From Betaproteobacteria bacterium CG2_30_68_42 (lineage in GTDB: Bacteria > Pseudomonadota > Gammaproteobacteria > Burkholderiales > Rhodocyclaceae), in contig MNXU01000065.1 in the NCBI GenBank assembly GCA_001872285.1, positions 1 to 64,000 on the forward strand: DNA of 64,000 nt. Reading direction: 5' to 3'. The notes beneath the pieces are model-generated. The model had not been told where the DNA came from, made no database searches, and saw only the letters and a list, made by a program, of their open reading frames with translations. The position numbers and the translations under genes are program-made. Below, piece after piece: positions 1-8,176 of this stretch (the stretch's first letter is position 1; each line of letters begins with the position of its first letter).

Positions 1-22
1 GCATCGGCCGGCGCCGCCGGGC

Positions 23-1114
23 TCAGACATTGAACCGGAAATGCATGACGTCGCCATCGTGGACGACGTAGTCCCTGCCTTCGAGCCGCATCCTGCCCTT
101 TTCCTTGGCGCCGTGCTCGCCGCCGCAGGCGATGTAATCGGCGTAGGCGATCACTTCGGCGCGGATGAAGCCGCGCTCGAAGTCGGTGTGGATCGCCCCG
201 GCGGCCTGGGGGGCCGCGTCGCCCGCGTGAATCGTCCAGGCACGCACCTCTTTCGGCCCGGCGGTGAAGAAGGTCCGCAGGCCGAGCAGCCGGTAGGCCG
301 CGCGTATCATCCGGTTCAGGCCCGGTTCCTCGAGGCCGACATCGGCCAGGAAGATCCGCTTCTCGTCCTCGTCCAGATCGACGATCTCCGCTTCGAGCTT
401 GGCACACAGCGGTACGACTTCGGAGGAATCCTCGGCGGCACGTCTGCGCACGACCTCCAGGAGCGCGTTGTCCGCGAATCCGTCTTCTGCCACGTTCGCG
501 ACGTAGAGCACCGGCTTGGCCGTGATCAGGCACAGGGGCTTCAGGCTGGTGCGCTCCTCGCGCGAGAGATCCAGCGCGCGCACCGGCCGCGCCTGATCGA
601 GCTGGGCGTGCGCCTTCTCGAGGACCGCCACCAGGATGCGCGCGGCCTTGTCGCCGGCCTGTGCCGGCTTGCGGTAGCGCGTGAGCGCGTTCTCGACCGT
701 GGCGAGATCGGCCAGCGCAAGCTCGGTGTCGATCGTCTCGATGTCCGAAAGCGGATCGACCGCGCCGCCCACATGCACGACGTTGTCATCGGCAAAGCAG
801 CGCACGACATGCAGGATCGCGTCGGTCTCGCGGATGTTGGCGAGGAACTGGTTGCCGAGCCCTTCCCCGCGCGAGGCACCGGCGACCAGCCCGGCGATGT
901 CGACGAACTCCACGGTGGCCGCGATCACCCGCGCCGGCTTGTCGATCGCTGCGAGCCGGGCGATCCGCTCATCGGGCACCTCGACGATGCCGACATTGGG
1001 CTCGATGGTGCAGAAGGGATAGTTCTCGGCCGAGATGCCGGCCTTCGTCAGGGCGTTGAACAGGGTCGACTTGCCGACGTTCGGCAGGCCCACGATTCCG
1101 CATGCGAGGCTCAT
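23..1114 (-). CDS. ychF: Redox/ribosome-associated ATPase YchF (OBG family)
   Basis: This 363-residue protein is a cytoplasmic P-loop NTPase of the OBG family that binds ribosomes and, unlike most relatives, prefers ATP. The P-loop GLPNVGKST is at residues 9-17 and the G3 motif DIAGL at 72-76. The specificity motif reads NVAE instead of NKxD, which is the YchF signature. The C-terminal end fits the TGS domain, and the length is the family norm (about 363). The ATG start places the P-loop at the usual distance from the N-terminus. It lies 43 nt downstream of pth, its usual partner, and is probably cotranscribed with it. The 22 bases left of its stop hold nothing recognisable. Confidence 0.97.
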   Translation of the reverse strand: MSLACGIVGLPNVGKSTLFNALTKAGISAENYPFCTIEPNVGIVEVPDERIARLAAIDKPARVIAATVEFVDIAGLVAGASRGEGLGNQFLANIRETDAILHVVRCFADDNVVHVGGAVDPLSDIETIDTELALADLATVENALTRYRKPAQAGDKAARILVAVLEKAHAQLDQARPVRALDLSREERTSLKPLCLITAKPVLYVANVAEDGFADNALLEVVRRRAAEDSSEVVPLCAKLEAEIVDLDEDEKRIFLADVGLEEPGLNRMIRAAYRLLGLRTFFTAGPKEVRAWTIHAGDAAPQAAGAIHTDFERGFIRAEVIAYADYIACGGEHGAKEKGRMRLEGRDYVVHDGDVMHFRFNV

Positions 1115-1157
1115 GGTTGCTCCGTCCGCGCGCAGCCGTCAGTTCCACACATGAATC

Positions 1158-1769
1158 TCAGCTCCCTTTGCCCTGCGCGTCCGAGGCATCCGCCGCCTTT
1201 CCGCGCACGTTGAGTTTCTGCATCGCGGCCGGCCACTGGCCCGCGGCGATCTGCGGCCAAGCCGCCATCGCTCGATCGAGCGCGTCGTTGATCGCCTCGC
1301 GCTCCTGCGCGCGCGGCGCCTCGAGCACATAGTCGATCACCTCGTCCCGATTGCCGGGATGCCCGATTCCGATGCGTAGCCGCCAGAAATCGGGAGTGCC
1401 GAGGTGGGCGACGATGTCCTTCAGGCCGTTGTGTCCGCCCGCGCCGCCTCCGAACTTCAGCCGCAGCGCACCCGGCTCCAGGTCGAGATCGTCGTGCAGC
1501 ACCAGCAACGCTTCGGGCGGCATCCGGAAGAAGCGCAGCGCCGCTCCGGCCGCACGCCCGGAGCAATTCATGTAGGTCTGCGGCAGCAGCAGCCAGAGGT
1601 CGGGGCTGCGCAGGTGGGCGGCCAGGGCATGGAAACGGGCTTCGCGCCTGAACGTGAGCGCGAGCGCCGCGCCCAGGCGTTCCGCCAGCCAGGCACCGCA
1701 GTTGTGCCGGGTCTCGGCGTACTGCGCCCCCGGGTTTCCCAGTCCGACCACCAGGCGGGGCGCGATCAT
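1158..1769 (-). CDS. pth: Peptidyl-tRNA hydrolase
   Basis: This cytoplasmic esterase releases tRNA from peptidyl-tRNAs that drop off the ribosome. The bacterial Pth core is plain: VVGLGNPG near the N-terminus, the catalytic His at residue 22 within YAETRHNCG, and the conserved HDDLDL segment with the Asp that polarises that His. At 203 residues it is slightly longer than E. coli Pth (194) because of a polar C-terminal tail. It lies between rplY and ychF on the same strand, the standard betaproteobacterial order, and is probably cotranscribed with both. The ATG start puts VVGLGNPG right at the N-terminus, as the family requires. Confidence 0.97.
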   Translation of the reverse strand: MIAPRLVVGLGNPGAQYAETRHNCGAWLAERLGAALALTFRREARFHALAAHLRSPDLWLLLPQTYMNCSGRAAGAALRFFRMPPEALLVLHDDLDLEPGALRLKFGGGAGGHNGLKDIVAHLGTPDFWRLRIGIGHPGNRDEVIDYVLEAPRAQEREAINDALDRAMAAWPQIAAGQWPAAMQKLNVRGKAADASDAQGKGS

Positions 1770-1847
1770 TCTCGATCCGGAACGCGGGCAGGACGCAGCG
1801 CAGCGAGCGATGGCCGGCGCAGCCGAAGTCTGAACGTGCGCGCCCGC

Positions 1848-2555
1848 TTACTTCTTCTTGCCGTGCTCCTTGCCCGGCTCCTTGGCCGGAGCCGCCGCCG
1901 GTGCAGCCGGAGCCGCCGCCTGCGCCTCTTCGCCCGCGGCAGGGGCGGCACCTTCGACGGGCGCTGCGGCCTCCTCCTCGGCGACCGGTTCGGCCTGCGG
2001 CAGCAGGATCGAGGCCACGACCGGATTCTCGTGGCGCAGCACCGCTTCGACCCCTTCGGGCATCGCGATCCCCGAGAGGCGCAAGGGATTGCCCGCTGAC
2101 AGGTCTTTCAGGTCGGCGACGATGTATTCGGGCAGATTGGCCGGCAGGCAACTGATCTCGACTTCGCTGTAGATGTGCGAGGCGACGCCGCCCTGTTCCT
2201 TCACCCCAGGGGAAGCCTCGGCATTGATGAAGTGCAGCGGCACCCTGACATGGATCTTTCGGTTCGGATCGACGCGCTGAAAATCGACGTGAAGGATCTG
2301 CGGCCGGACCGGGTGTATCTGCACGTCGCGAAGCAGCGCCTGCGTGGCGGCCCCGTCCACGTTCACGGTCAGCACCGAGGCGTGGAACGCCTCGCGCTTG
2401 AGGTGGAGCGCCAGCTGGTTGTGGTCCAGCGCGATCGACTGCGGCGGCGTGGTGCCGCCGTAGAGGATGCCCGGAACCTTCCCCGTGCGGCGCAGGCGGC
2501 GGCTCGCACTCGTGCCCTGACCCTCACGACTGGTTGCATCGATTTCGATCTTCAT
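1848..2555 (-). CDS. rplY: 50S ribosomal protein L25, CTC form
   Basis: This 235-residue protein binds 5S rRNA in the large ribosomal subunit. The N-terminal 90 or so residues are the L25 domain. A second beta domain follows, and then a long Ala/Pro/Glu-rich tail ending in a Lys-rich stretch. This is the general-stress CTC form found in most bacteria, larger than the 94-residue E. coli L25. It is the second gene of the prs-rplY-pth-ychF series and begins 96 nt after the prs stop. The low-complexity tail (about residues 190-235) is probably disordered and varies in length between species. The ATG start gives a typical N-terminus. Confidence 0.95.
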   Translation of the reverse strand: MKIEIDATSREGQGTSASRRLRRTGKVPGILYGGTTPPQSIALDHNQLALHLKREAFHASVLTVNVDGAATQALLRDVQIHPVRPQILHVDFQRVDPNRKIHVRVPLHFINAEASPGVKEQGGVASHIYSEVEISCLPANLPEYIVADLKDLSAGNPLRLSGIAMPEGVEAVLRHENPVVASILLPQAEPVAEEEAAAPVEGAAPAAGEEAQAAAPAAPAAAPAKEPGKEHGKKK

Positions 2556-2651
2556 CTCTTGCTCCCGAAAAAGGCCGCCCGCGACCAGGCCGGCCGAAAA
2601 TGCCGCGACGCGACCCGAGCCTCGCCGCGGTGTCCACGAAACTGATCGTCC

Positions 2652-3602
2652 TCACTCCATGAACAGCGAACTCACCGATTCCTCCCGGGAGACGCGCAGT
2701 ATGGTCTCGGCCAGCAGTTCTGCGATCGAGATCTGCCGGATCTTCGGGCACGCTTGTGCGGCCTCCCGCAGCGGTATGGTGTCCGTGACCACCAAGTCGT
2801 CGAGATCCGAATCGGCGATGCGCTGCACGGAACTGCCCGAGAGCACCGGATGCGTGCAATAGGCGAGCACCCGTTTCGCCCCGCAGCCCTTCAGTGCCTG
2901 GGCCGCGTTGCACAGCGTGTTGGCGGTGTCGACGATGTCGTCCATGATGATGCAGGTGCGCCCACTGACGTCCCCGATGACGTTCATGACTTCCGAGACG
3001 TTCGGGCGGGGCCGCCGCTTGTCGATGATCGCCAGCTCGCACTCGAGCCGCTTGGCGAGCGCGCGGGCGCGCACCACGCCCCCGACGTCCGGCGAGACAA
3101 CCATGAGATCTGCATAATTCTGCTTCCACACATCCCCGAGCAGGATCGGGGTGCCGTAGATGTTGTCGACCGGGATGTCGAAGAAGCCCTGGACTTGGTC
3201 GGCGTGCAGGTCGACCGTGAGCACGCGCGATACACCGACCGACTGCAACATGTTTGCGACGACCTTGGCGGTGATCGCCACCCGGGCAGAACGCGGCCTG
3301 CGGTCCTGCCGAGAGTATCCGAAATAGGGGATCGCGGCGGTGATGCGCCCGGCACTGGAGCGCTTGAGCGCATCGACCATGATCATCAGTTCCATCAGGT
3401 TGTCGTTACTCGGTGCGCAGGTCGACTGGAGGATGAACACGTCGCAGCCGCGCACGTTCTCCAGGATCTCGACCATCACCTCGCCGTCCGAGAAACGGTT
3501 GACCGTGGCCCGCCCGAGCGACAGGTTCAGCCGCCGCACCACGTCGCCGGCGAGCTTCGGATTGGCATTCCCGGTAAACACCATCAGGCGTTCGTACGCC
3601 AT
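2652..3602 (-). CDS. prs: Ribose-phosphate pyrophosphokinase
   Basis: This cytoplasmic enzyme makes PRPP from ribose 5-phosphate and ATP, feeding purine, pyrimidine, histidine, tryptophan and NAD synthesis. The 316-residue length is standard for class I. The metal/ribose motif [11 protein letters not shown] is at residues 131-141 and the PRPP-binding loop [10 protein letters not shown] at 221-230. The ATG start gives a family-typical N-terminus. It is the first gene after the tRNA-Gln on the same strand and heads the run through rplY, pth and ychF. The 95-nt stretch between it and the tRNA contains GC-rich dyads but no convincing promoter. Confidence 0.97.
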   Translation of the reverse strand: MAYERLMVFTGNANPKLAGDVVRRLNLSLGRATVNRFSDGEVMVEILENVRGCDVFILQSTCAPSNDNLMELMIMVDALKRSSAGRITAAIPYFGYSRQDRRPRSARVAITAKVVANMLQSVGVSRVLTVDLHADQVQGFFDIPVDNIYGTPILLGDVWKQNYADLMVVSPDVGGVVRARALAKRLECELAIIDKRRPRPNVSEVMNVIGDVSGRTCIIMDDIVDTANTLCNAAQALKGCGAKRVLAYCTHPVLSGSSVQRIADSDLDDLVVTDTIPLREAAQACPKIRQISIAELLAETILRVSREESVSSLFME

Positions 3603-3697
3603 CGCTGTCCTCTACTGTCGCGCCTACATGCATTCTCGCCCGCCCGGGGCGGGGTCCGGCGCTCCGGAGCCATGCACGGACTCCGTCGGAAACGGTC

Positions 3698-3775
3698 TGG
3701 CTGGGGAGGTAGGATTCGAACCTACGAATGCCGGAATCAAAATCCGGTGCCTTGGACCAGCTTGGCGACTCCCCA
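3698..3775 (-). tRNA. tRNA-Gln (anticodon TTG)
   Basis: Read on the minus strand, the cloverleaf closes with a 7-bp acceptor stem (TGGGGAG with CTCCCCA). The anticodon stem CCGGA/TCCGG carries loop TTTTGAT, giving anticodon TTG. The T arm is GTAGG-TTCGAAT-CCTAC, and CCA is encoded at the 3' end. The length of 78 nt includes CCA. tRNA-Gln between prs and ispE is conserved across betaproteobacteria, which supports the call. Confidence 0.96.
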
Positions 3776-3788
3776 GCGGGCAACAACG

Positions 3789-4634
3789 CTAGAACGCCCA
3801 GTCGCGTAGCGGATGCCGGTCGAGCCCCCGCGCCACCCAGCCCCGCCAGCGCCCCGGCAGTCCGGTCAGCGCGGATCGCGCAATCGCCTCCTCAGGAAAC
3901 GCAGCGAACACGCAGGAACCCGATCCGCTCATCCGCGCCTGCCCGCGGAGCGCCAGCCAATCGAGCGCCTGCCGCACCTCGGGATACCGGGCGCACACCA
4001 CGGATTGCAGGTCGTTGCGACCCCAACCCGCCGAAAAGGGCGCCATTTTGAGGGGATTCGCAGTGCGTGTCAAACCCGGATCGGCGAACACGCTCGAGGT
4101 CGAAACCGCCACCCGGGGATCGATCACGACATACCATGCCGGCTCGAAGGCGAGCGGGGTCAGTTGCTCGCCGACGCCTTCCCCCAAGGCACTCTCGCCG
4201 AACACGAAGAAGGGCACGTCCGCGCCCAGCGCGAGGCTCAGCGCCCGGAGCCGCGCGCGTGGCCAGCCGATCCCCCACAGGCGGTTCAAGGCCATCAGGA
4301 CGGTGGCGGCGTTCGAGCTGCCTGCGCCCAGGCCGCCGCCGACCGGCAGGCGCTTGATGCGCCCGATCTCGACTCCGACGCCGGTCAGACCGGCCTCGCG
4401 CATGAGCGATCGCGCAGCGCGCACTGCGAGATCCTGGTCTGCGGGCACCCCCGGCAGCGGCTCCCGCAGCCTCACCTCGCCGGCGGGGGCGGGTGCGAAG
4501 CGCAAGGTGTCGCCGTAGTCGATCAGCCGGAAAGCGGTGTGCAGCAGATGGTAGCCGTCGGCCCTGCGCCCGACGACGTGGAGGAAGAGGTTGAGCTTCG
4601 CAGGGGCCGGGAAATCCCGTTCCCAATCGCTCAC
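3789..4634 (-). CDS. ispE: 4-diphosphocytidyl-2-C-methyl-D-erythritol kinase
   Basis: This 281-residue GHMP-family kinase phosphorylates CDP-methylerythritol at the 2-hydroxyl, the fourth step of the MEP isoprenoid pathway. The substrate motif PAKLNLFLHV lies at residues 11-20 and the glycine-rich ATP loop PVGGGLGAGSSNAA at 97-110. The start codon is GTG; the N-terminus then aligns with the family, which begins a few residues before PAKLNL. The stop lies 13 nt upstream of the tRNA-Gln 5' end. The 237 nt separating it from lolB upstream are filled by a 110-bp tandem duplication, which is unusual for this conserved pair. Confidence 0.96.
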   Translation of the reverse strand: MSDWERDFPAPAKLNLFLHVVGRRADGYHLLHTAFRLIDYGDTLRFAPAPAGEVRLREPLPGVPADQDLAVRAARSLMREAGLTGVGVEIGRIKRLPVGGGLGAGSSNAATVLMALNRLWGIGWPRARLRALSLALGADVPFFVFGESALGEGVGEQLTPLAFEPAWYVVIDPRVAVSTSSVFADPGLTRTANPLKMAPFSAGWGRNDLQSVVCARYPEVRQALDWLALRGQARMSGSGSCVFAAFPEEAIARSALTGLPGRWRGWVARGLDRHPLRDWAF

Positions 4635-4650
4635 GGGACTCCCTCCGCTG

Positions 4651-4887
4651 CTAACGGCGCCGCCTCCGGACTCGTTTGGTCGATCGACCCGTGCGCTGTC
4701 GGCGGCTGGGCGCCGTTCGCGGGCGGTCGCATCCCCGCTGCGCGGGGCCCCTGCTCCCTGCTCACGGCGCCGCCTCCGGACTCGTTTGGTCGATCGACCC
4801 GTGCGCTGTCGGCGGCTGGGCGCCGTTCGCGGGCGGTCCCATCCCCGCTGCGCGAGGCCCCTGCTCCCTGCTCACGGGGCCGCCTCC
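4651..4887. repeat. 110-bp tandem duplication including the lolB 3' end
   Basis: Two consecutive 110-bp copies (4651-4760 and 4761-4870) differ at only three positions (4653/4763, 4729/4839 and 4745/4855). A 17-nt partial third copy (4871-4887) is the real 3' end of lolB, including its stop. Each unit therefore re-creates the last codons and stop of lolB. Each copy also carries the perfect 12-bp palindrome GGTCGATCGACC (4678-4689 and 4788-4799). The array fills almost the whole lolB-ispE gap. It has no coding potential that I credit. Confidence 0.93.
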
Positions 4888-5438
4888 CATCTCTCCACGG
4901 CGAGGCGCACATCGATCTCGCCGCGGCGCAGAAAGACGCGCCGCGGGAGCGCCTGCTGCGCGTCGCTCTCGTATTCCGGGTACTCGATGCTCCAGCCCTG
5001 CTCGGTGAGGCGGGCGATGCGCCCGCGTGCATCGAACTCGACCGCGGTGTGCGTTCCGCCGCTGCGCCCGATCACCCAGTCGGGCATGCGAGCGAGCGGA
5101 AGATCGAGCCCGAACACCTGCCGGCCGAGTTCGCCGATATCCGCGGCGGCGAAGGATTCGCGCTGCGCGGTTTCCAGGCGCGCGCCGGAGGCGTCGCCGA
5201 CCAGATGGGCGAGCATGGCTCCGAGCGGTGATCGCACGCTGATGTCATCGCCACCGGCGTCGTGGAGCCAGGAGATGCTGGCGCTCATCGCGGCCTGCGC
5301 GCTGCGCACCGCGATCCTGCCATCGAGCTCGAAGCGCTGGATGGAGGCGCGCTGCGGCCGTTCCGGCAGACTCTCCGGCGGCAGCGCCGCGCACCCGGCG
5401 AGCATCGCGCCCGCGAGCATCCCGAGCCGCATGCGCAT
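4872..5438 (-). CDS. lolB: Outer-membrane lipoprotein localization protein LolB
   Basis: LolB accepts lipoproteins from the periplasmic carrier LolA and inserts them in the outer membrane, and is itself a lipoprotein. I start it at the ATG at 5438, giving 188 residues (family about 200). A short signal sequence then leads to a lipobox LAGC with the modified Cys at residue 16. A longer upstream reading would bury this signal. The start overlaps the stop of the upstream TPR gene by one base (TGATG), so the two are translationally coupled. The C-terminus WEAAP and its stop are the seed of the adjacent 110-bp tandem repeat. Confidence 0.92.
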   Translation of the reverse strand: MRMRLGMLAGAMLAGCAALPPESLPERPQRASIQRFELDGRIAVRSAQAAMSASISWLHDAGGDDISVRSPLGAMLAHLVGDASGARLETAQRESFAAADIGELGRQVFGLDLPLARMPDWVIGRSGGTHTAVEFDARGRIARLTEQGWSIEYPEYESDAQQALPRRVFLRRGEIDVRLAVERWEAAP

Positions 5439-7201
5439 CACGGCAGGAAGCGCTTGATGACGCCGGTCAGGACCTCGTTGCCGGGATGGGCGCGTTCGGC
5501 ATCCCGCCAGGTGCGGGTGGCTTCGTCGCGCCGGCCGCTCTTCCAGAGCACTTCCCCGAGGTGGGCGGCGATCTCGGGGTCGGAGCGCAGCTTCCATGCG
5601 CGCTCGAGATTCTCGATTGCACCGGCTGCATTTCCCATGCGGTAGAGCACCCAGCCCATGCTGTCGAGAATGAAGGGATCGTTCGGCGCGAGGGCGAGCG
5701 CCTTGGCGATCAGGCCGTGCGCCTCGGGCAGGCGCTCGTTGCGGTCCGCGAACGAATAGCCGAGTGCGTTGTAGGCGTGCGCATGGTCGGGCTTGATGCG
5801 GATCACCGCGCGCAGGTTCGCTTCCAGCACATCCATGCGGCCGATCCGCTCGGCCAGCAGCGCAGCCTCATAGAGCAGATCGGGCTGGTTGGGATGGGTG
5901 AGCAGCGCGGCGTCGAGCAGATCGAAGGCCTCGCGCAGCTTGCCTGCGGTTCTCAGCAGGCCGGCCTCCGCCAGCGTGAGCTGGATGCGCTCCAGGTTCG
6001 TCTTCACGGCGAGGCCGCGCAGGTGCTCGCGGCCTTCCTCCAGCCGTCCCTGGCGCGCCAGTACGTCGGCATAGCGGATGTGCGCCGGGAGGTATTGCTC
6101 GCCCGCGCCCACGGCCCCGTACCAGCTCAGGGCCTCGTCGTAACGCTTGCGGTTCTCGGCGATCTGGCCGAGGTACACGCGCACCGCATCCTGCTGCGCG
6201 AAACGAAGCTCGGTCAGTCTCCGGAACTCGCGTTCCGCCGTCGCGTAATCCTCCATCTGGAAGGACAGCACGCCGACCGCGAACAGCACCTCCGGGTTGT
6301 CCGGGAACTCGGCCAGCAGCGACTGGAACTGTTCGCGCGCCTGCGGGTAGCGCTTCTGTCCGGTGAGCAGGCGTGCATACGCGAGCCGCGCCTCGCGTGC
6401 CTTGGGATGATCTTGGAGGAAGGCGGCGAGGCTCGCGACGGCCTCTTCGGGAGCGGACTGGAGCTTCGACTGCGCGCGCAGCAGGGCGGCCTGCTCCCAG
6501 TCGGGCCGCAGGCGCAGCGCTTCGCTCGCTGCCGCGTACGAGCCCGCCATGTCGCCCGCGGCATGCGCGGCCTGGGCGCGCGCGAAGTGCGCTTCGGGGA
6601 GCGCCAGATACGGCTGCGTGAGGCGGTCCACGAGATCCCGCGCGGCGGAGCGGTCGCGCGCCTGCTCGAACAGCCGGTTCAACTGGAGCAGCGTCCGGGG
6701 CAGGCGCTTCGCGTCGCCCGCGAGGAGAATCGTGGCGTGTTCGGCGAGCTCGTCGAAACGATTCTCGGCCGCGAGCAGGCCCACGACCGCATGCCGGGCC
6801 TGCACGGACTGCGGGTCGATCTCCACCCACAACCGCGCCGCCTGAAGGGCCTGCACGGGTTGCCGCGCGAAATGCGCCATCTCCGTCGCGCGCCGGGCGA
6901 TGCGCGGATCGCGCGTCTTCTGGGCAAGATCGAGGTAAGCGCTGACCGCGAGCGGCAGATTTCCGCGCCTGCCGGAGATCTCGCCCAGCAGGAGCTGGTA
7001 GAGGATCTGGCCGCTCAACTCCTGTGCGGGCAGGGGCTCGGCCCGCTTCGGCGCTTCCTGCTGAGGCTCCGGATGCGCGGGCTCGACGGCGGCCGCGAGC
7101 GGGCCCGCGGCAGGCGCCGGAATCTGCGCACAGGCGCCGATTCCGGACACGGCGAAAAGAGCTGCCGCGACCCGGCGCAAACGTCCAGTGTTGGGGATCA
7201 C
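5438..7201 (-). CDS. Tetratricopeptide-repeat lipoprotein-like protein
   Basis: This is a protein of about 587 residues made almost entirely of TPR helices, with recurrent patterns such as AYLDLAQ, LGQIAENRKRYDEALSWYG and ALGYSFADRN. It probably serves as a periplasmic or envelope scaffold; the exact partner is unknown. I chose the GTG at 7201 because a short basic segment, a hydrophobic stretch and a lipobox-like IGAC then form an N-terminal lipoprotein signal. A TTG at 7267 in frame would add 22 residues in front of that signal. It is divergent from mutM and coupled to lolB; a TPR gene ahead of lolB-ispE is the common betaproteobacterial arrangement. Confidence 0.85.
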   Translation of the reverse strand: MIPNTGRLRRVAAALFAVSGIGACAQIPAPAAGPLAAAVEPAHPEPQQEAPKRAEPLPAQELSGQILYQLLLGEISGRRGNLPLAVSAYLDLAQKTRDPRIARRATEMAHFARQPVQALQAARLWVEIDPQSVQARHAVVGLLAAENRFDELAEHATILLAGDAKRLPRTLLQLNRLFEQARDRSAARDLVDRLTQPYLALPEAHFARAQAAHAAGDMAGSYAAASEALRLRPDWEQAALLRAQSKLQSAPEEAVASLAAFLQDHPKAREARLAYARLLTGQKRYPQAREQFQSLLAEFPDNPEVLFAVGVLSFQMEDYATAEREFRRLTELRFAQQDAVRVYLGQIAENRKRYDEALSWYGAVGAGEQYLPAHIRYADVLARQGRLEEGREHLRGLAVKTNLERIQLTLAEAGLLRTAGKLREAFDLLDAALLTHPNQPDLLYEAALLAERIGRMDVLEANLRAVIRIKPDHAHAYNALGYSFADRNERLPEAHGLIAKALALAPNDPFILDSMGWVLYRMGNAAGAIENLERAWKLRSDPEIAAHLGEVLWKSGRRDEATRTWRDAERAHPGNEVLTGVIKRFLP

Positions 7202-7293
7202 TGCGATTCGATCGTTGAAATACAATCCGGTTCGTTCGATGTTAGTGGGTTCGCCGGATCGCGGCAAGCAAAAAAGCGGGGATTGCGCAGGAG

Positions 7294-8106
7294 ATGCCCG
7301 AACTTCCCGAGGTCGAAGTCACCCGGCGCGGCCTGGACGCCCGGCTCGCCGGCTCGACGGTGACCGCCGTGACGATCCGCGACCCCCGCCTGCGTTTCCC
7401 CGTTCCTTCCGATCTGCCGCGCATTCTCGACGGGCAGCGCCTGCGCGGCATCGAGCGCCGGGGGAAGTATCTCCTGTTCGGATTCGCCCGCGGCACGCTG
7501 ATCGCCCATCTGGGCATGTCGGGCAGCCTGCGGCTCGCCGCGCACGGGGCGCCCCATGATGCCCACGAGCGCGTCGAGATCGCTTTCGGCGCGGTGGCGA
7601 TGCGGCTGCGCGACCCGCGCCGCTTCGGACTCATGCTCTGGACAGCCGGTGAGGCGGCCGCGCATCCGCTGATCGCCGGCCTGGGCATCGAGCCGCTCGG
7701 CGACGAATTCGACGGAAGCTGGCTCTTCCGCGCGACGCGCGGGCGGACGGCGGCGATCAAGTCCGCCCTGATGGACAGTCATCTGGTCGTGGGCATCGGC
7801 AATGTGTATGCGGCGGAGAGCCTGTTCCGCGCCGGCATCCGCCCGCTCACTCCGGCCGGCCGGCTCTCTCGCACGCGCTGCGGGCGGCTCGCCGCCGCGG
7901 TTCGGGAAACGCTCGACGAAGCGATTCGCGCCGGAGGCAGCAGCCTGCGCGATTACGTCGATGCCGCCGGCACCCCTGGCTGCTTCCAGCTCCGGCACGA
8001 CGTGTATGGGCGCGCGGGCGAGCCCTGCCGGAAGTGCGGCACGCCGATCCGCGTCAGCCGCCTCGCGCAGCGCTCGAGTTTCCATTGCCCGCGCTGCCAG
8101 CGCTAG
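7294..8106 (+). CDS. mutM: Formamidopyrimidine-DNA glycosylase
   Basis: This base-excision repair enzyme removes 8-oxoguanine and formamidopyrimidines and nicks the abasic site. The mature N-terminus PELPEVE supplies the catalytic Pro2 and Glu3, fixing the start at this ATG. A C-terminal zinc finger holds Cys 245, 248, 265 and 268. The length of 270 residues is standard. AGGAG sits directly against the ATG with no spacer, so the GGGG slightly further upstream may be the functional ribosome site. It diverges from the TPR-lolB-ispE group and lies 70 nt before the dynamin-like gene. Confidence 0.97.
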   Translation: MPELPEVEVTRRGLDARLAGSTVTAVTIRDPRLRFPVPSDLPRILDGQRLRGIERRGKYLLFGFARGTLIAHLGMSGSLRLAAHGAPHDAHERVEIAFGAVAMRLRDPRRFGLMLWTAGEAAAHPLIAGLGIEPLGDEFDGSWLFRATRGRTAAIKSALMDSHLVVGIGNVYAAESLFRAGIRPLTPAGRLSRTRCGRLAAAVRETLDEAIRAGGSSLRDYVDAAGTPGCFQLRHDVYGRAGEPCRKCGTPIRVSRLAQRSSFHCPRCQR

Positions 8107-8176
8107 CGCCGCGCGGAAAGTCCGACGGGCTGCCGGCCCGGTTCAAGTTCGTCGCACGGCTGCCGTACCTACGGCG

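Noticed and set aside
4651-4887. The tandem repeat as a CRISPR array
   Set aside because: The units are 110 bp, directly adjacent and nearly identical throughout, with no unique spacers and no cas genes.
7221-7226. TACAAT as a -10 for mutM
   Set aside because: The corresponding -35 position has no resemblance to TTGACA and the hexamer is within the possible extended start of the TPR gene.
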